Shown here piece by piece: positions 32,844 through 41,968 of a stretch of 47,593 bases of DNA; the first letter of the stretch is position 1, and every line of letters starts with the position of its first letter. The position numbers were made by a program, and so were the translations under genes. The notes under the pieces were generated by a model, which was not told the DNA's origin, searched no databases, and was given only the letters and a program-made list of their open reading frames with translations. The stretch is from Allobosea sp. CS1GBMeth4. Lineage in GTDB: Bacteria; Pseudomonadota; Alphaproteobacteria; Rhizobiales; Beijerinckiaceae. The stretch covers positions 1 through 47,593 of the forward strand of contig NZ_FYAS01000033.1 of assembly GCF_900185715.1 (NCBI RefSeq). Direction: 5' to 3'.

Positions 32844-33814
32844 CTCAGGCTCACCAGATAGGCGGCGAGCGCGTCGAGCTCGGCCGGGGCGAGAAGACGG
32901 AAGGGCGGCATCAGATTGCCGGGCTTCAGGTCCTGGCCATGGGCGATGAAGCGGGCGAGATTTTCGCGCCCGGCGGGAATGGTCGCGGCAGCGAGGAAGC
33001 GGCGCCCGCCGACACGCGAAAGGTCCGGGCCGATCGCGCCTTCGGCCGCGGTGCCGCGGATCGCATGGCAGCCGCCGCAGCCCGCGGCCAGGAAGAGCTC
33101 GGCGCCGCGGCGCTCGGCTTGACCCGCGGGGGCGGGCGCGGGACGTCGCCCCGCCGTGAGCCAGGCCGCGAACTCCGCCTGCGGCATGGCGATGATCTCG
33201 AGCGCCATCAGGGCGTGCGGCCCGCCGCAATACTCGGCGCACTGGCCGCGATAGACGCCGGCGCGCTCGGCCCTGAGCCGCAGGCGGTTGGTCCGGCCCG
33301 GAATCATGTCGAGCTTGCCGCCGAGGCTCGGCACCCAGAAGCTGTGGATCACGTCGGCCGAGCGCAGCTCGAATTCGACCTCGGCGCCGACGGGGATGCG
33401 GATCTCGTTGGCCTCGGCGAAGGCGGCGCCGTCCCCGCCGCGGTAGCGGAGCCGCCACCACCATTGCTCGCCGGTGACCTCGATGCGCAGCGCCGGCGGC
33501 GCATCCGCGAGGCTGTCGCGCATCAGCCAGAGGCCGTAGCCGAGCAGAACGCTCAGCGTGATCGCCGGGAAGGCAATGCCGCCGATCCTGATCGCCGTCT
33601 CGCCGGCGAGCGCGGCGCGCTGGCTTTCCGAGCCTCTCAGGGCGACCCAGAGCGCGGCCATGACGACGAGCATGATCACGGCCGCGCCGGCAAAGACGAT
33701 GCCGGCCAGCAGCGCGACGCGCCCAGCCTCGGGCCCGTGCGCGGCCATGACGGATTGCCGGTCCGTGCAGGCGGCGAGCGCGAGCAGCGCGGAGATTGCC
33801 ACCGGCAGCCTCAT
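32840..33814 (-). CDS. Cytochrome c oxidase subunit II fused to cytochrome c (caa3 type)
   Basis: A 324-residue electron-entry subunit. The N-terminus is a lipoprotein signal (LLALAAC at about 9-15), followed by two membrane helices (about 32-58 and 78-95). The CuA domain has the aromatic run EQWWWR, the ligand His in DVIHSFW and the CuA motif CAEYCGGPHALM. A fused C-terminal cytochrome c domain has one heme motif CGGCH and a distal Met in NLMPPF. Fusion of cytochrome c defines the caa3 type, where electrons reach CuA through the attached heme. It overlaps both neighbours by ATGA. Confidence 0.94.
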   Translation of the reverse strand: MRLPVAISALLALAACTDRQSVMAAHGPEAGRVALLAGIVFAGAAVIMLVVMAALWVALRGSESQRAALAGETAIRIGGIAFPAITLSVLLGYGLWLMRDSLADAPPALRIEVTGEQWWWRLRYRGGDGAAFAEANEIRIPVGAEVEFELRSADVIHSFWVPSLGGKLDMIPGRTNRLRLRAERAGVYRGQCAEYCGGPHALMALEIIAMPQAEFAAWLTAGRRPAPAPAGQAERRGAELFLAAGCGGCHAIRGTAAEGAIGPDLSRVGGRRFLAAATIPAGRENLARFIAHGQDLKPGNLMPPFRLLAPAELDALAAYLVSLR

Positions 33815-34968
33815 CGGCGGGCCTCCTGGGCCGGCGGCAGCGGCAGGCTGGCGAAGTAGGCCGCTGCGTCCGCGGCCTGCTGCCCGGTCAGGCGGCGGGC
33901 GATCGCAGCCATCACGGTCCCGCCCGGGGTCCTGGCGTTGAGGCCGGCACGCCAGGCCGCGAGCTGGCCCGAGAGATAGCGCGCCGGCTGGCCGGACAGC
34001 CGTGGGTAGGCCGGCAGGCCGGCTCCGCCATGGCAGTTCAGGCAGGCCGGAATCTGCCGGCCCGGATCGCCCTGGGCCGCGAGGACCGCGCCGCGCGCGA
34101 TCGCCTCCGCGTCCGGCGCGGCCGGCGGCGGCGGGGCCGCCGGGGGCGGCAGCCTCGCATAGAAGGCCGCGAGGTCGCGCACCGCCTTGTCGTCGAGCTC
34201 GGCGGCGGCGACCTGCATGATGCCGCTGTCGCGCTCGCGGCGGCGGTAGGCGTGCAGGGCCGTCTCGAGCATCTGCCGTGGCTGACCGTGGAGCACGGGC
34301 ACGAGCCGGCTGCGCGGCCCTGCTTCCAGGCCATGGCAGCGTGCGCAGGCCTCGATCGTCTCGACCCGGTCCTCGCCGCTGACGATCTGGCGGGCGGTCT
34401 CCGGCCTGGGCTCGATCTCGCCCAGCGCGAGCGCGGCATAGGACGCCGCGTCGAGCGACGGCAGGCGGCGCAGGAAGGCGACCAGAGCCCAGACCTCGTC
34501 GTCCCGTCCCTGAGCCGGCCAGGCCGGCATGCCGGTGTACTTGATGCCGTGGCGGACGATCCAGAAGAGCTGCTGGTCGGTCCATTCCGAGAGCCTGGCG
34601 TCGAGCGCCGGCGGAGGCGGCAGCATCTTCAGCGCCGCCGCGCCGACAGGCGTGCCGGGCGAGCCATGGCAGAAGGCGCAGCCGGCGTGGAAATGTCCGG
34701 CGCCGAGCCGGATCAGGCTGTCGTCGCGCAGGTCGGGCGGCGTCAGCGCCGGCGCATGCGTCCTGACCGAACTCTCCATGCCGAAGCGCAGGAAGAGCTC
34801 GACGAGCGCCCAATGGCCGCTGCTGGCGGCGACGCTGTAGAGCCCCGACCAGGCGAAGAGGACGATCGCGACACCCCCGGCGGCGGCGAGCGCCAGCAGC
34901 GCGGCGCCCAGCCGGCGCCAGCTCCGCAGCAGCCAGTCGGCGGCGGCTCTAGCGTGCGCCAGCGACAT
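33811..34968 (-). CDS. Membrane-anchored triheme cytochrome c
   Basis: A 385-residue protein with one N-terminal membrane helix (about 20-43) and three c-type heme motifs: CAFCH, CARCH and CLNCH. The second and third lie in repeated class I cytochrome domains like those of the diheme cytochrome c4 group (HGQPRQML and SGQPARYLSGQL). The first lies in a separate domain with a GMPAW distal Met. It would carry electrons in the periplasm, probably from the bc1 complex to the oxidase encoded downstream. A Pro/Ala linker separates domains two and three. The stop overlaps the subunit II start; the start overlaps the CtaG end by 20 bases. An alcohol or other dehydrogenase partner is possible but none is seen. 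Confidence 0.9.
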   Translation of the reverse strand: MSLAHARAAADWLLRSWRRLGAALLALAAAGGVAIVLFAWSGLYSVAASSGHWALVELFLRFGMESSVRTHAPALTPPDLRDDSLIRLGAGHFHAGCAFCHGSPGTPVGAAALKMLPPPPALDARLSEWTDQQLFWIVRHGIKYTGMPAWPAQGRDDEVWALVAFLRRLPSLDAASYAALALGEIEPRPETARQIVSGEDRVETIEACARCHGLEAGPRSRLVPVLHGQPRQMLETALHAYRRRERDSGIMQVAAAELDDKAVRDLAAFYARLPPPAAPPPPAAPDAEAIARGAVLAAQGDPGRQIPACLNCHGGAGLPAYPRLSGQPARYLSGQLAAWRAGLNARTPGGTVMAAIARRLTGQQAADAAAYFASLPLPPAQEARR

Positions 34969-35602
34969 GGCGTTCGGGGCCGTCGGAGAGACGGGCCAGC
35001 AGGCGCGCCGCGACGGTGACGCCGGCGACGAGGTAGCTGAGCGGACAGGCGGTCACCATCAGCAGGCCGGCGAATTGCTGGTCCGCCAGGGAGGACGGGC
35101 CGCTGCTGCAGAAGGCCAAAGCGAGCTCCGGCAGCTGGTAGAGGTCGCGCGGGGCGAAGATCAGCAGCGCGCCGAGCAGGCAGCTGAACTTGCCGGTCGC
35201 GAGCAAGCCGGCGACGGCGCGCCAGGCGTTGGCCCGCTCGGCTGCGGCCACCGCGAGCCAGAAGGCCAGAGCGGCGGCGCTCAGCAGCACGAGCAGGCTC
35301 GCCTGCAACGGCCCGGATGCGGCGACGGCCTGCTGCAGGGCCGGCAGGTGCCAGGCCCAGAGCAGAAGGAGCTGGGCGAGCGCGACGAGCCACAGGGCCG
35401 CGGAGCCGAATTGCGGCGCGCGCGACGCCAGCAGCGCTGCCGTCACCGGCGCGGCGACGTTCATCAGGACGAGGTGCTGGGTCATCTGCAAGGAGAGCGC
35501 GCCGAGATCGCTCAGCGGCAGGACGGCGAGGCCGGCGAGCGAAACCGCCGCCGCGCCGAACAGCGGGGCGCCACTCCTGTCTGCGCTCTTGCTGCCCGCC
35601 AT
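34949..35602 (-). CDS. Cytochrome c oxidase assembly protein, CtaG/caa3 type
   Basis: A 217-residue integral membrane protein of the caa3_CtaG family, which helps in oxidase maturation, probably with copper. About five to six hydrophobic segments are visible (for example LWLVALAQLLLLWAWHLP and SLLVLLSAAALAFWLAVA). Family-type residues include MTQHLVLMNVAAP near the start of the second segment and WAWHLP with His. It is shorter than many CtaG proteins (250-300), lacking the first helices. I chose the ATG at 35602 because GGGGGAG lies 5 bases upstream. It is the first gene of the oxidase operon and overlaps the cytochrome gene by 20 bases. Confidence 0.83.
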   Translation of the reverse strand: MAGSKSADRSGAPLFGAAAVSLAGLAVLPLSDLGALSLQMTQHLVLMNVAAPVTAALLASRAPQFGSAALWLVALAQLLLLWAWHLPALQQAVAASGPLQASLLVLLSAAALAFWLAVAAAERANAWRAVAGLLATGKFSCLLGALLIFAPRDLYQLPELALAFCSSGPSSLADQQFAGLLMVTACPLSYLVAGVTVAARLLARLSDGPERHVAGAR

Positions 35603-35863
35603 GCGCTCCCCCGCTGCGACGTCGTGAGGAGCAACGGACTGACCATTCGGAAGTTCCGTCGAGCATGGCCGGAGCAGCGAAAGGGCGCCCGGCGCCCGGC
35701 CTGTCCTTCGGTTGCGTATCGATGTCCGTCTATCGCAAAACGGGTGCCGCGCGATTGACAAGCCATGGCGGCTCTGCCCAATTAAGGCTGCCGGTTCGCA
35801 TATTATATGATTAATCGGCAGGTCGGCCGGAGAGCCGATCGCAGACCGACATGGGAGAGACGC
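35603..35863. promoter_or_regulatory. Divergent promoter region, oxidase operon and sugar transporter
   Basis: A 261-base gap between ctaG-like (minus) and chvE-like (plus). TTGACA at 35755-35760 is a perfect -35 box. The best -10 candidates about 17-18 bases on (AATTAA-like, near 35779-35785) are weak. A short AT-rich palindrome-like stretch (about 35799-35816) follows, and GGGAGAG lies just before the ATG at 35864. Sugar-dependent control probably acts here. Confidence 0.55.
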
Positions 35864-36925
35864 ATGAAGGCAATCCGATGGATGATGGCGCTCGCTCTTG
35901 GCGCCTTCGCGCTTGCTCCGATGGCGCAGGCCCAGCAGAAGGGCACGATCGGCGTGTCGATGCCGACCAAATCCTCGGCGCGCTGGATCGCCGACGGCGA
36001 CAACATGGTGAAGTCGCTGAAGGAGAAGGGCTACGCCGTCGACCTGCAATATGCCGAGGACGACATCCCGAACCAGCTCGCCCAGATCGAGAACATGATC
36101 ACCAAGGGCGTCAAGGTGCTGGTCATCGCCGCCATCGACGGCACTACCCTGTCGGACGCGCTGCAGCAGGCCGCGAACAAGGGCATCAAGGTCATCGCCT
36201 ATGACCGGCTGATCCGCAATTCCAAGAATGTCGACTACTACGCCACCTTCGACAATTTCCAGGTCGGCGTGCTGCAGGCGAGCTATATCGAGAAGGCGCT
36301 CGGGCTGAAGGACGGCAAGGGCCCGTTCAACATCGAGCTGTTCGGCGGCTCGCCCGACGACAACAACGCCTATTTCTTCTACAACGGCGCGATGTCGGTG
36401 CTGGAGCCCTACATCAAGAGCGGCAAGCTCGTGGTGCGCAGCGGCCAGCTCGGCATGGACAAGGTCTCGACCCTGCGCTGGGACGGCGCCGTCGCCCAGG
36501 CCCGCATGGACAACCTGCTCAGCGCCTATTACGCCGACAAGCGCGTCGACGCCGTGCTCTCGCCCTATGACGGGCTGAGCATCGGCATCATCTCCTCGCT
36601 CAAGGGCGTCGGCTACGGCAGCGGCAAGCAGTCCATGCCAGTGATCACCGGCCAGGACGCCGAGGTCCAGTCGGTCAAGTCGATCCTCAACAAGGAGCAG
36701 ACCTCGACCGTGTTCAAGGACACGCGCGAGCTCGCCAAGGTCGCCGCGAACATGGTCGACGCCATGCTCTCGGGCAAGCAGGTCGAGGTCAACGACACCA
36801 AGACCTACGAGAACGGCGTCAAGACCGTGCCGTCCTACCTGCTGAAGCCGGTCAGCGTCGACGCCTCCAACTGGAAGGAGACGCTGATCGCCAGCGGCTA
36901 CTACACCGAGAACCAGGTGAAGTGA
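35864..36925 (+). CDS. chvE: Multiple-monosaccharide ABC transporter substrate-binding protein (ChvE-like)
   Basis: A 353-residue periplasmic sugar-binding protein closely resembling ChvE, the galactose/arabinose/xylose/glucose binder of rhizobia and agrobacteria. A Sec signal peptide spans 1-23 with cleavage after AQA. The mature start [17 protein letters not shown] is typical, as are [21 protein letters not shown] and the binding-cleft part [10 protein letters not shown]. The C-terminal [15 protein letters not shown] matches the family. The start at 35864 has a GGGAGAG site; a frame from 35807 lacks a signal peptide start. GguA and GguB follow. In Agrobacterium ChvE also signals to VirA; nothing here shows that. 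Hairpins after the stop may keep its expression above the ATPase. Confidence 0.93.
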   Translation: MKAIRWMMALALGAFALAPMAQAQQKGTIGVSMPTKSSARWIADGDNMVKSLKEKGYAVDLQYAEDDIPNQLAQIENMITKGVKVLVIAAIDGTTLSDALQQAANKGIKVIAYDRLIRNSKNVDYYATFDNFQVGVLQASYIEKALGLKDGKGPFNIELFGGSPDDNNAYFFYNGAMSVLEPYIKSGKLVVRSGQLGMDKVSTLRWDGAVAQARMDNLLSAYYADKRVDAVLSPYDGLSIGIISSLKGVGYGSGKQSMPVITGQDAEVQSVKSILNKEQTSTVFKDTRELAKVAANMVDAMLSGKQVEVNDTKTYENGVKTVPSYLLKPVSVDASNWKETLIASGYYTENQVK

Positions 36926-36932
36926 GCCGGGC

Positions 36933-36953
36933 CCGGCGCGCGCGGCGCGCCGG
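36933..36953. repeat. Hairpin 1 between binding protein and ATPase genes
   Basis: Arms CCGGCGCG and CGCGCCGG with a five-base loop, 7 bases after the chvE-like stop. Probably stabilises the upstream mRNA. Confidence 0.5.
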
Positions 36954-36970
36954 AATCGGCTGCGTTCTCC

Positions 36971-36993
36971 GCGCGGGCGCCCTTCGCCCGCGC
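36971..36993. repeat. Hairpin 2 between binding protein and ATPase genes
   Basis: Perfect 9-bp arms GCGCGGGCG and CGCCCGCGC with a CCCTT loop, 23 bases before the ATG of the ATPase gene. With hairpin 1 it fits the usual arrangement that favours binding-protein expression over the rest of the operon. Confidence 0.55.
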
Positions 36994-37016
36994 CTCCTCC
37001 GCTGCGGGATGGATCG

Positions 37017-38546
37017 ATGCAGACGATTCTGGAAATGCGCGGGATCACCAAGACGTTCCCGGGGGTCAACGCGCTCGACGACGTCAACCTGACCGTCAGG
37101 GCAGGGGAGATCCACGCGCTGGTCGGCGAGAACGGCGCCGGCAAGTCGACCCTGATGAAGGTGCTGAGCGGGGTCTATCCGCACGGCTCCTATTCCGGCG
37201 CGATCCATTTCGACGGGCAGGAACGCCAGTTCCGCGGCATCGCCGACAGCGAGAGCCTCGGCATCATCATCATTCATCAGGAGCTCGCTCTGGTGCCGCT
37301 GCTCTCGATCGCCGAGAACATCTTCCTCGGCAACGAGCAGGCGCGCCATGGCGTCATCGACTGGTCGGCCGCCTCGGCCCGGGCCAAGGAGCTGCTCGCC
37401 AAGGTCGGGCTGAAGGAAAGGCCGGAGACGCTCGTCACCACGCTCGGCGTCGGCAAGCAGCAATTGGTCGAGATCGCCAAGGCGCTGGCGAAGCGGGTCA
37501 GGCTGCTCATCCTCGACGAGCCGACGGCGAGCCTGAACGAGCGCGACAGCGACGCGCTGCTCGCGCTGCTGCTCGAGTTCAAGAAGCAGGGCATCTCCTC
37601 GATCCTGATCTCGCACAAGCTCAACGAGATCGCCAAGGTCGCCGACGCCATCACCGTGCTGCGCGACGGAGCCACGGTCGAGACCCTCGACTGCCGCGAG
37701 CGGGAGATCAGCGAGGACCGCATCATCAAGGGCATGGTCGGGCGCGAGATGGCCGACCGCTACCCGAAGCGCGAGAGCCATCCCGGCGAGGTGCTGTTCT
37801 CGGTCGAGAACTGGACCGCCCATCATCCGATCCATGCCGAGCGGCAGGTGGTGAGGAACGTCAACCTCGAGATCCGGCGCGGCGAGATCGTCGGCATCGC
37901 CGGGCTGATGGGGGCGGGGCGCACCGAATTCGCGATGAGCCTGTTCGGCCGTGCCTATGGCCAGAAGATCAGCGGCACGGCGAGGCTCGCCGGCAAGGAG
38001 ATCGACGTCAGCACGGTCGGGCGCGCCATCGCCAGCGGCCTCGCCTACGCCACCGAGGACCGCAAATCGCTCGGCCTCGTCCTCGACGAGGACATCGCCA
38101 AGAACATCACCCTCGCCAATCTCGCGGGCGTGGCCGAGGGCGGCGTGATCGACGAGATGCGCGAGCTCGCCGTCGCCAACGACTACCGGACGAAGCTGCG
38201 GATCCGCAGCCCCAGCGTCTATCAGCAGACGGTCAATCTCTCGGGCGGCAACCAGCAGAAGGTGGTGCTGAGCAAATGGCTCTTCGCCGATCCGCAGGTG
38301 CTGATCCTCGACGAGCCGACGCGCGGCATCGATGTCGGCGCCAAATACGAGATCTACACGATCATCAACCAGCTCGCCGAGGCCGGCAAGGCGGTGCTGA
38401 TGATCTCCTCGGAAATGCCGGAGCTGCTCGGCATGTGCGACCGCATCTACGTGATGAACGAGGGCGCCCTCGTCGCCGAGCTCGACGGCGCGCAGGCGTC
38501 GCAGGAAAAGATCATGCAGGCCATCATGAGATCGGGGAGACGCTGA
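37017..38546 (+). CDS. gguA: Multiple-monosaccharide ABC transporter ATP-binding protein (GguA-like)
   Basis: A 509-residue double ABC protein that drives monosaccharide import. The first ATPase has Walker [10 protein letters not shown] (about 38-46), a shortened signature [15 protein letters not shown] and Walker [10 protein letters not shown]. The second has the degenerate P-loop [10 protein letters not shown] usual for this family, signature [12 protein letters not shown] and Walker [13 protein letters not shown]. Its length is typical of GguA/MmsA/XylG. The stop and the permease ATG share bases (TGATG). It lies 91 bases after the binding-protein gene across two hairpins. No odd features. 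Confidence 0.94.
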   Translation: MQTILEMRGITKTFPGVNALDDVNLTVRAGEIHALVGENGAGKSTLMKVLSGVYPHGSYSGAIHFDGQERQFRGIADSESLGIIIIHQELALVPLLSIAENIFLGNEQARHGVIDWSAASARAKELLAKVGLKERPETLVTTLGVGKQQLVEIAKALAKRVRLLILDEPTASLNERDSDALLALLLEFKKQGISSILISHKLNEIAKVADAITVLRDGATVETLDCREREISEDRIIKGMVGREMADRYPKRESHPGEVLFSVENWTAHHPIHAERQVVRNVNLEIRRGEIVGIAGLMGAGRTEFAMSLFGRAYGQKISGTARLAGKEIDVSTVGRAIASGLAYATEDRKSLGLVLDEDIAKNITLANLAGVAEGGVIDEMRELAVANDYRTKLRIRSPSVYQQTVNLSGGNQQKVVLSKWLFADPQVLILDEPTRGIDVGAKYEIYTIINQLAEAGKAVLMISSEMPELLGMCDRIYVMNEGALVAELDGAQASQEKIMQAIMRSGRR

Positions 38547-39742
38547 TGGATACGAGCCTGACCGACGATGTGCGCGGCTCGAAGGGCGCGTCCTCGCTGA
38601 GCTTCGTCAAGTCGCATTTCCGCGACTACGGCATGCTGCTCTCGCTGCTGGTGATCATGCTGTTCTTCCAGCTGGTCACCGACGGCACGCTGCTGAAGCC
38701 GCTCAACCTGACCAACCTGATCCTGCAGAACAGCTACATCGTCATCATGGCGCTCGGCATGCTGCTGGTGATCGTCGCCGGGCATATCGATCTTTCGGTC
38801 GGGTCGGTGGTCGGCTTCGTCGGCGGCCTCGCCGCCGTGCTGATGGTGCGGTACGGCTTCCATTTCGTGCCGACCATCATCATCTGCCTGGTCGTCGGCG
38901 GGCTGATCGGCGCGGCGCAGGGCTATTGGGTGGCCTATTTCCACGTGCCGTCCTTCATCGTCACGCTCGCCGGCATGCTGGTCTTCAAGGGCCTGACGCT
39001 GGCTCTGCTCGGCGGCATGTCGGTCGGCCCCTTCCCGCCGACCTTCCAGAAGCTGTCCTCCGGCTTCATCCCGGACCTGTTCGGCGTCGACGGCTTCAAC
39101 CTGACCTCGCTCTTCCTCGGGGCGGCCTGCGTCGTCGTGATGGTCTATTTCAGCCTGCGCAGCCGGGCCAACCAGCTGCGTCACGGCGTCGAGACCTCGC
39201 CCTTCGCGCTGTTCGCCGCCAAGAACGCGCTGCTCGCGCTGCTGGTCCTCGCCTTCTGCTATCAGCTCGCCACCTATCGCGGCCTGCCGAACGTGCTGGT
39301 GATCATGTTCGTGCTGATCGCCCTCTATGCCTTCGTCACCAACCGGACCGTGATCGGCCGGCGCATCTACGCCCTCGGCGGCAACGAGAAGGCGGCGCGG
39401 CTCTCCGGCATCAAGACGGAACGCCTGACCTTCCTGACCTTCGTCAACATGGGCGTGCTCGCGGGCCTCGCCGGGCTGATCTTCGCCGCGCGCCTCAACA
39501 CCGCGACGCCTAAGGCCGGGCTCGGCTTCGAGCTCGACGTCATCGCCGCCTGCTTCATCGGCGGCGCCTCGGCCTCGGGCGGCGTCGGCAAGGTCACCGG
39601 CGCAGTGATCGGCGCCATGGTCATGGGGGTCATGAACAACGGCATGTCGATCCTCGGCATCGGCATCGACTATCAGCAGGTGATCAAGGGCCTGGTCCTG
39701 CTCGCAGCCGTCTCGATCGATGTCTACAACAAGAAGAAATAG
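38546..39742 (+). CDS. gguB: Multiple-monosaccharide ABC transporter permease (GguB-like)
   Basis: A 398-residue inner-membrane permease with about ten helices. Family motifs: IVIMALGMLLVIVAGHIDLSVG (two parts) early on, GLIGAAQGYWVAYFHVPSFIVTLAG (two parts), and late NEKAARLSGI and GGASASGGVGKVTGAVIGA. The length, near 400, fits GguB/XylH types rather than the shorter RbsC type. Its start overlaps the ATPase stop. It forms a complete importer with the two previous genes. Confidence 0.94.
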   Translation: MDTSLTDDVRGSKGASSLSFVKSHFRDYGMLLSLLVIMLFFQLVTDGTLLKPLNLTNLILQNSYIVIMALGMLLVIVAGHIDLSVGSVVGFVGGLAAVLMVRYGFHFVPTIIICLVVGGLIGAAQGYWVAYFHVPSFIVTLAGMLVFKGLTLALLGGMSVGPFPPTFQKLSSGFIPDLFGVDGFNLTSLFLGAACVVVMVYFSLRSRANQLRHGVETSPFALFAAKNALLALLVLAFCYQLATYRGLPNVLVIMFVLIALYAFVTNRTVIGRRIYALGGNEKAARLSGIKTERLTFLTFVNMGVLAGLAGLIFAARLNTATPKAGLGFELDVIAACFIGGASASGGVGKVTGAVIGAMVMGVMNNGMSILGIGIDYQQVIKGLVLLAAVSIDVYNKKK

Positions 39743-39799
39743 GCCCGGTATGCGCCGCGGCCTCCCGGCGCGACGCTGTGCCCGGCGTGGGGGCACGCC

Positions 39800-40570
39800 A
39801 TGAACTCGCCGCAGCCCGGCTTCGCCTCGTCGCTGTCACGCTCGGCGCATGACCTCGTCGTGCACGGCATCGGCCGCCGGATCGTCGCCGGCCAGTACCC
39901 GATCGGCAGCACCCTGCCGGGCGACGCCGAGCTGACCGAGCGCTTCTCCGTCTCGCGCTCGGTCCTGCGCGAAGCGCTCAAGACCCTCGCCGCCAAGGGC
40001 CTGGTCGAGCCCAAGACCAAGGTCGGCACGCGCATCCTCGAAGAGAAGCGCTGGAACATGTTCGACGCCGACATTCTGAGCTGGCGGTTGCAGCGCGGCG
40101 CCGACGCGCCGTTCTTCGAGAATCTCTTCGATATCCGGCAGGCGCTGGAGCCGCTGGCGGCCGCCTCGGCGGCGCTGCGGCGGAGCGAGGAAGACATCTG
40201 CCAGATCGAGGCCGCCTGGCATCGCATGGGGCCGCCGGACCAGACGCGGGAAGGGTTCATCGCGGCCGATCTCGCCTTCCACCGCGCCATCCTCGGCGCT
40301 TCCGGCAATCCGTTCCTGCATTCGATCGGTTCGGTCATCGAGACGGCGCTCGCCGCCGCCTTCGCCTTGAGCGCGCCGGTCGACGACCCCGAGCGCTTCG
40401 CGCTGGCGCTGCGCCAGCACCGCGCCATTCTCGACGCCATCGTCGCCCGCGATGCCGGCGCGGCCAGCGACGCGATGAGCGTCGTCATCTTCGAAGGCAC
40501 GCGCTGGACCAGCATGGAGTGGCGCGCGGCGCCGAGCATCGCGATCACGCTCAAGCTGTTCGGCCGCTGA
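39800..40570 (+). CDS. FadR-type GntR-family regulator
   Basis: A 256-residue GntR regulator of the FadR (FCD) subfamily. The winged helix is at about 25-75 (IVAGQYPIGSTLPGDAELTE, then FSVSRSVLREALKTLAAKGLVE). The FCD effector domain spans about 95-240. The metal-binding pattern is partly seen: Asp/Arg in FDIRQALEP, His in LAFHRAIL and His in LRQHRAIL. DgoR-like sugar-acid repressors look similar. It lies 57 bases after the permease gene on the same strand, so it probably controls the transporter, with a sugar or sugar acid as effector. That link is inference. Confidence 0.88.
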   Translation: MNSPQPGFASSLSRSAHDLVVHGIGRRIVAGQYPIGSTLPGDAELTERFSVSRSVLREALKTLAAKGLVEPKTKVGTRILEEKRWNMFDADILSWRLQRGADAPFFENLFDIRQALEPLAAASAALRRSEEDICQIEAAWHRMGPPDQTREGFIAADLAFHRAILGASGNPFLHSIGSVIETALAAAFALSAPVDDPERFALALRQHRAILDAIVARDAGAASDAMSVVIFEGTRWTSMEWRAAPSIAITLKLFGR

Positions 40571-40632
40571 CGCCCCGCGGCGCCGGCCTTCCTCTCGACC
40601 GGGATCGACGGCATGTCGGCCAATAGCGGCAT

Positions 40633-40654
40633 GCCCCCGGACCTTGCCGGGGGC
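40633..40654. terminator. 8-bp GC hairpin between convergent genes
   Basis: Arms GCCCCCGG and CCGGGGGC, loop ACCTTG. It lies in the 166-base gap where the GntR gene and the TRAP binding-protein gene converge, so it can serve both strands. No T-run follows. Confidence 0.55.
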
Positions 40655-40736
40655 GAGACGCCGATCGGATACCGGCCCCGGGACGACGTCTGGGCCCATC
40701 TGCGGCGAGGCCGGACGGCGCTGCCGGCCGCGGCGA

Positions 40737-41834
40737 TCAGCCCTCGGCCCAGCGCTGCTGCAGGGCCGAGACCGACATGTAGTCGTAGGAGAAGTCGGAG
40801 ATCGCCCAATAGCGCAGGCTGTCCTGCTGGAACGCCCAGAGGTGGTCGTAGATCTTCTTGAAGTTCGGGTTCGCGGCCGACATCTCGGCATAGAGATCCC
40901 GGGTGATCTTGTAGCTCGCCTTGAGGATGTCGTTCGGCAGCGGCCGGAGCTTGGCACCGCCGGCCAGCAGCCGCTTCAGCGCCGCCGGGTTGAGCATGTC
41001 ATATTTCGCCTGCATGTCGTGGCCCGCCGCCATGGCGCAGGTCTTCAGCGCCTTCTGATAGGCCGGCGGCAGGCTGTTCCACTTCTCGAGATTGATGAAG
41101 AAGCTCAGCTCGGCCGAGCCGTCCCAGAAGCCCGGATAGTAGTAATAGGGCGCGACCTTGGCGAAGCCGAGCTTCTCGTCGTCATAGGGGCCGACGAACT
41201 CGACCGCGTCGAGCACGCCGCGTTCCAGCGCCGGGTAGATGTCGCCGGCGCCGAGCTGCTGCGGGACGACGCCCATCTTCTGCAGCACATTGCCGCCGAG
41301 CCCGCCGATGCGCATCTTCAGCCCCTGGAGATCGGCGATCGAGTTGATCTCCTTGCGGAACCAGCCGCCCATCTGCGAGCCGGTGTTGCCGCCCGGAAGA
41401 TTGTAGAGGTTGAACCTGGCGTAGAACTCGTTGAGCAGTTCGAGGCCGCCGGCCTGGTAGAGCCAGGCCTGCATTTGCCGACTGTTCGGGCCCCAGGGGA
41501 TCACGGTGCCGAAGGCGAAGGCGGTATCCTTGCCGATGTAGAAATAGGAGCCGGAATAGCCCATCTCGACGGTGCCGTTCGTGACCGCGTCGGCGACCTG
41601 AAGCGCGGGCACGATCTCGCCCGCCGCGAAGACCTGGAGCTTGAAGCGGCCGTCGGTGACCGCCGACAGCGCTTCCGACAGGTATGTGCTGGCCCCGTAC
41701 AGCGTATCCAGCGATTTCGGATAGCTCGATGCCAGGCGCCAGGTGATGGACGGCATGCTCTGCGCGATGGCGGGAGATGCGATGCCCGCGGCGGCGCCGG
41801 CGCCGACGCCCCTCAGAAATGATCTGCGCTGCAT
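40737..41834 (-). CDS. TRAP transporter substrate-binding protein, TakP-like (2-oxoacid type)
   Basis: A 365-residue periplasmic binding protein of the DctP/TRAP class. A twin-arginine signal (RRSFLRG at 3-9, hydrophobic run and cleavage after AIAQ at about 25) directs export. The body closely follows TakP of Rhodobacter, a binder of 2-oxo monocarboxylates: WRLASSYPKSLDTLYG, FAAGEIVPALQVADAV, TGSQMGGWFRKEI, GGLGGNVLQKMGVVPQQL and VGPYDDEKLGF. The Arg in MRIGG is the usual TRAP carboxylate ligand. No DctQ or DctM membrane genes are present, so it must use a permease encoded elsewhere. It is the last gene of an operon with a hydroxyacid dehydrogenase and an ApbA-type reductase, fitting 2-oxoacid/2-hydroxyacid use. 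Confidence 0.9.
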   Translation of the reverse strand: MQRRSFLRGVGAGAAAGIASPAIAQSMPSITWRLASSYPKSLDTLYGASTYLSEALSAVTDGRFKLQVFAAGEIVPALQVADAVTNGTVEMGYSGSYFYIGKDTAFAFGTVIPWGPNSRQMQAWLYQAGGLELLNEFYARFNLYNLPGGNTGSQMGGWFRKEINSIADLQGLKMRIGGLGGNVLQKMGVVPQQLGAGDIYPALERGVLDAVEFVGPYDDEKLGFAKVAPYYYYPGFWDGSAELSFFINLEKWNSLPPAYQKALKTCAMAAGHDMQAKYDMLNPAALKRLLAGGAKLRPLPNDILKASYKITRDLYAEMSAANPNFKKIYDHLWAFQQDSLRYWAISDFSYDYMSVSALQQRWAEG

Positions 41835-41892
41835 TGAAGTCGTTTCCTACCTGTTGTTCTGGTTCGCCGGAGCCGGCAGGGGCAGGATGGCA

Positions 41893-41921
41893 TGCGCCGA
41901 TCGCAGGCCACAATCGGCGCA
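41893..41921. repeat. 9-bp hairpin between reductase and TRAP binding-protein genes
   Basis: Arms TGCGCCGAT and ATCGGCGCA with an eleven-base loop, in the 134-base gap within the operon. It may adjust the binding-protein level by mRNA processing or pausing. Confidence 0.4.
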
Positions 41922-41968
41922 GCCGGCATCGACGCCCTGCGGGAACGGCGGGGCGGAGGTGGTCCCGC

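Noticed and set aside
30516..32861. 781-codon plus-strand open frame
   Set aside because: Antisense to the fused oxidase subunit gene; low-complexity Arg/Glu/Gln-rich with no recognisable domain.
35805..35863. In-frame upstream start (35807) for the ChvE-like gene
   Set aside because: It would add 19 charged residues before a clean signal peptide; the ATG at 35864 has a good ribosome site.
36926..37016. Riboswitch between the binding protein and ATPase genes
   Set aside because: Only simple hairpins are visible, without any conserved riboswitch core.
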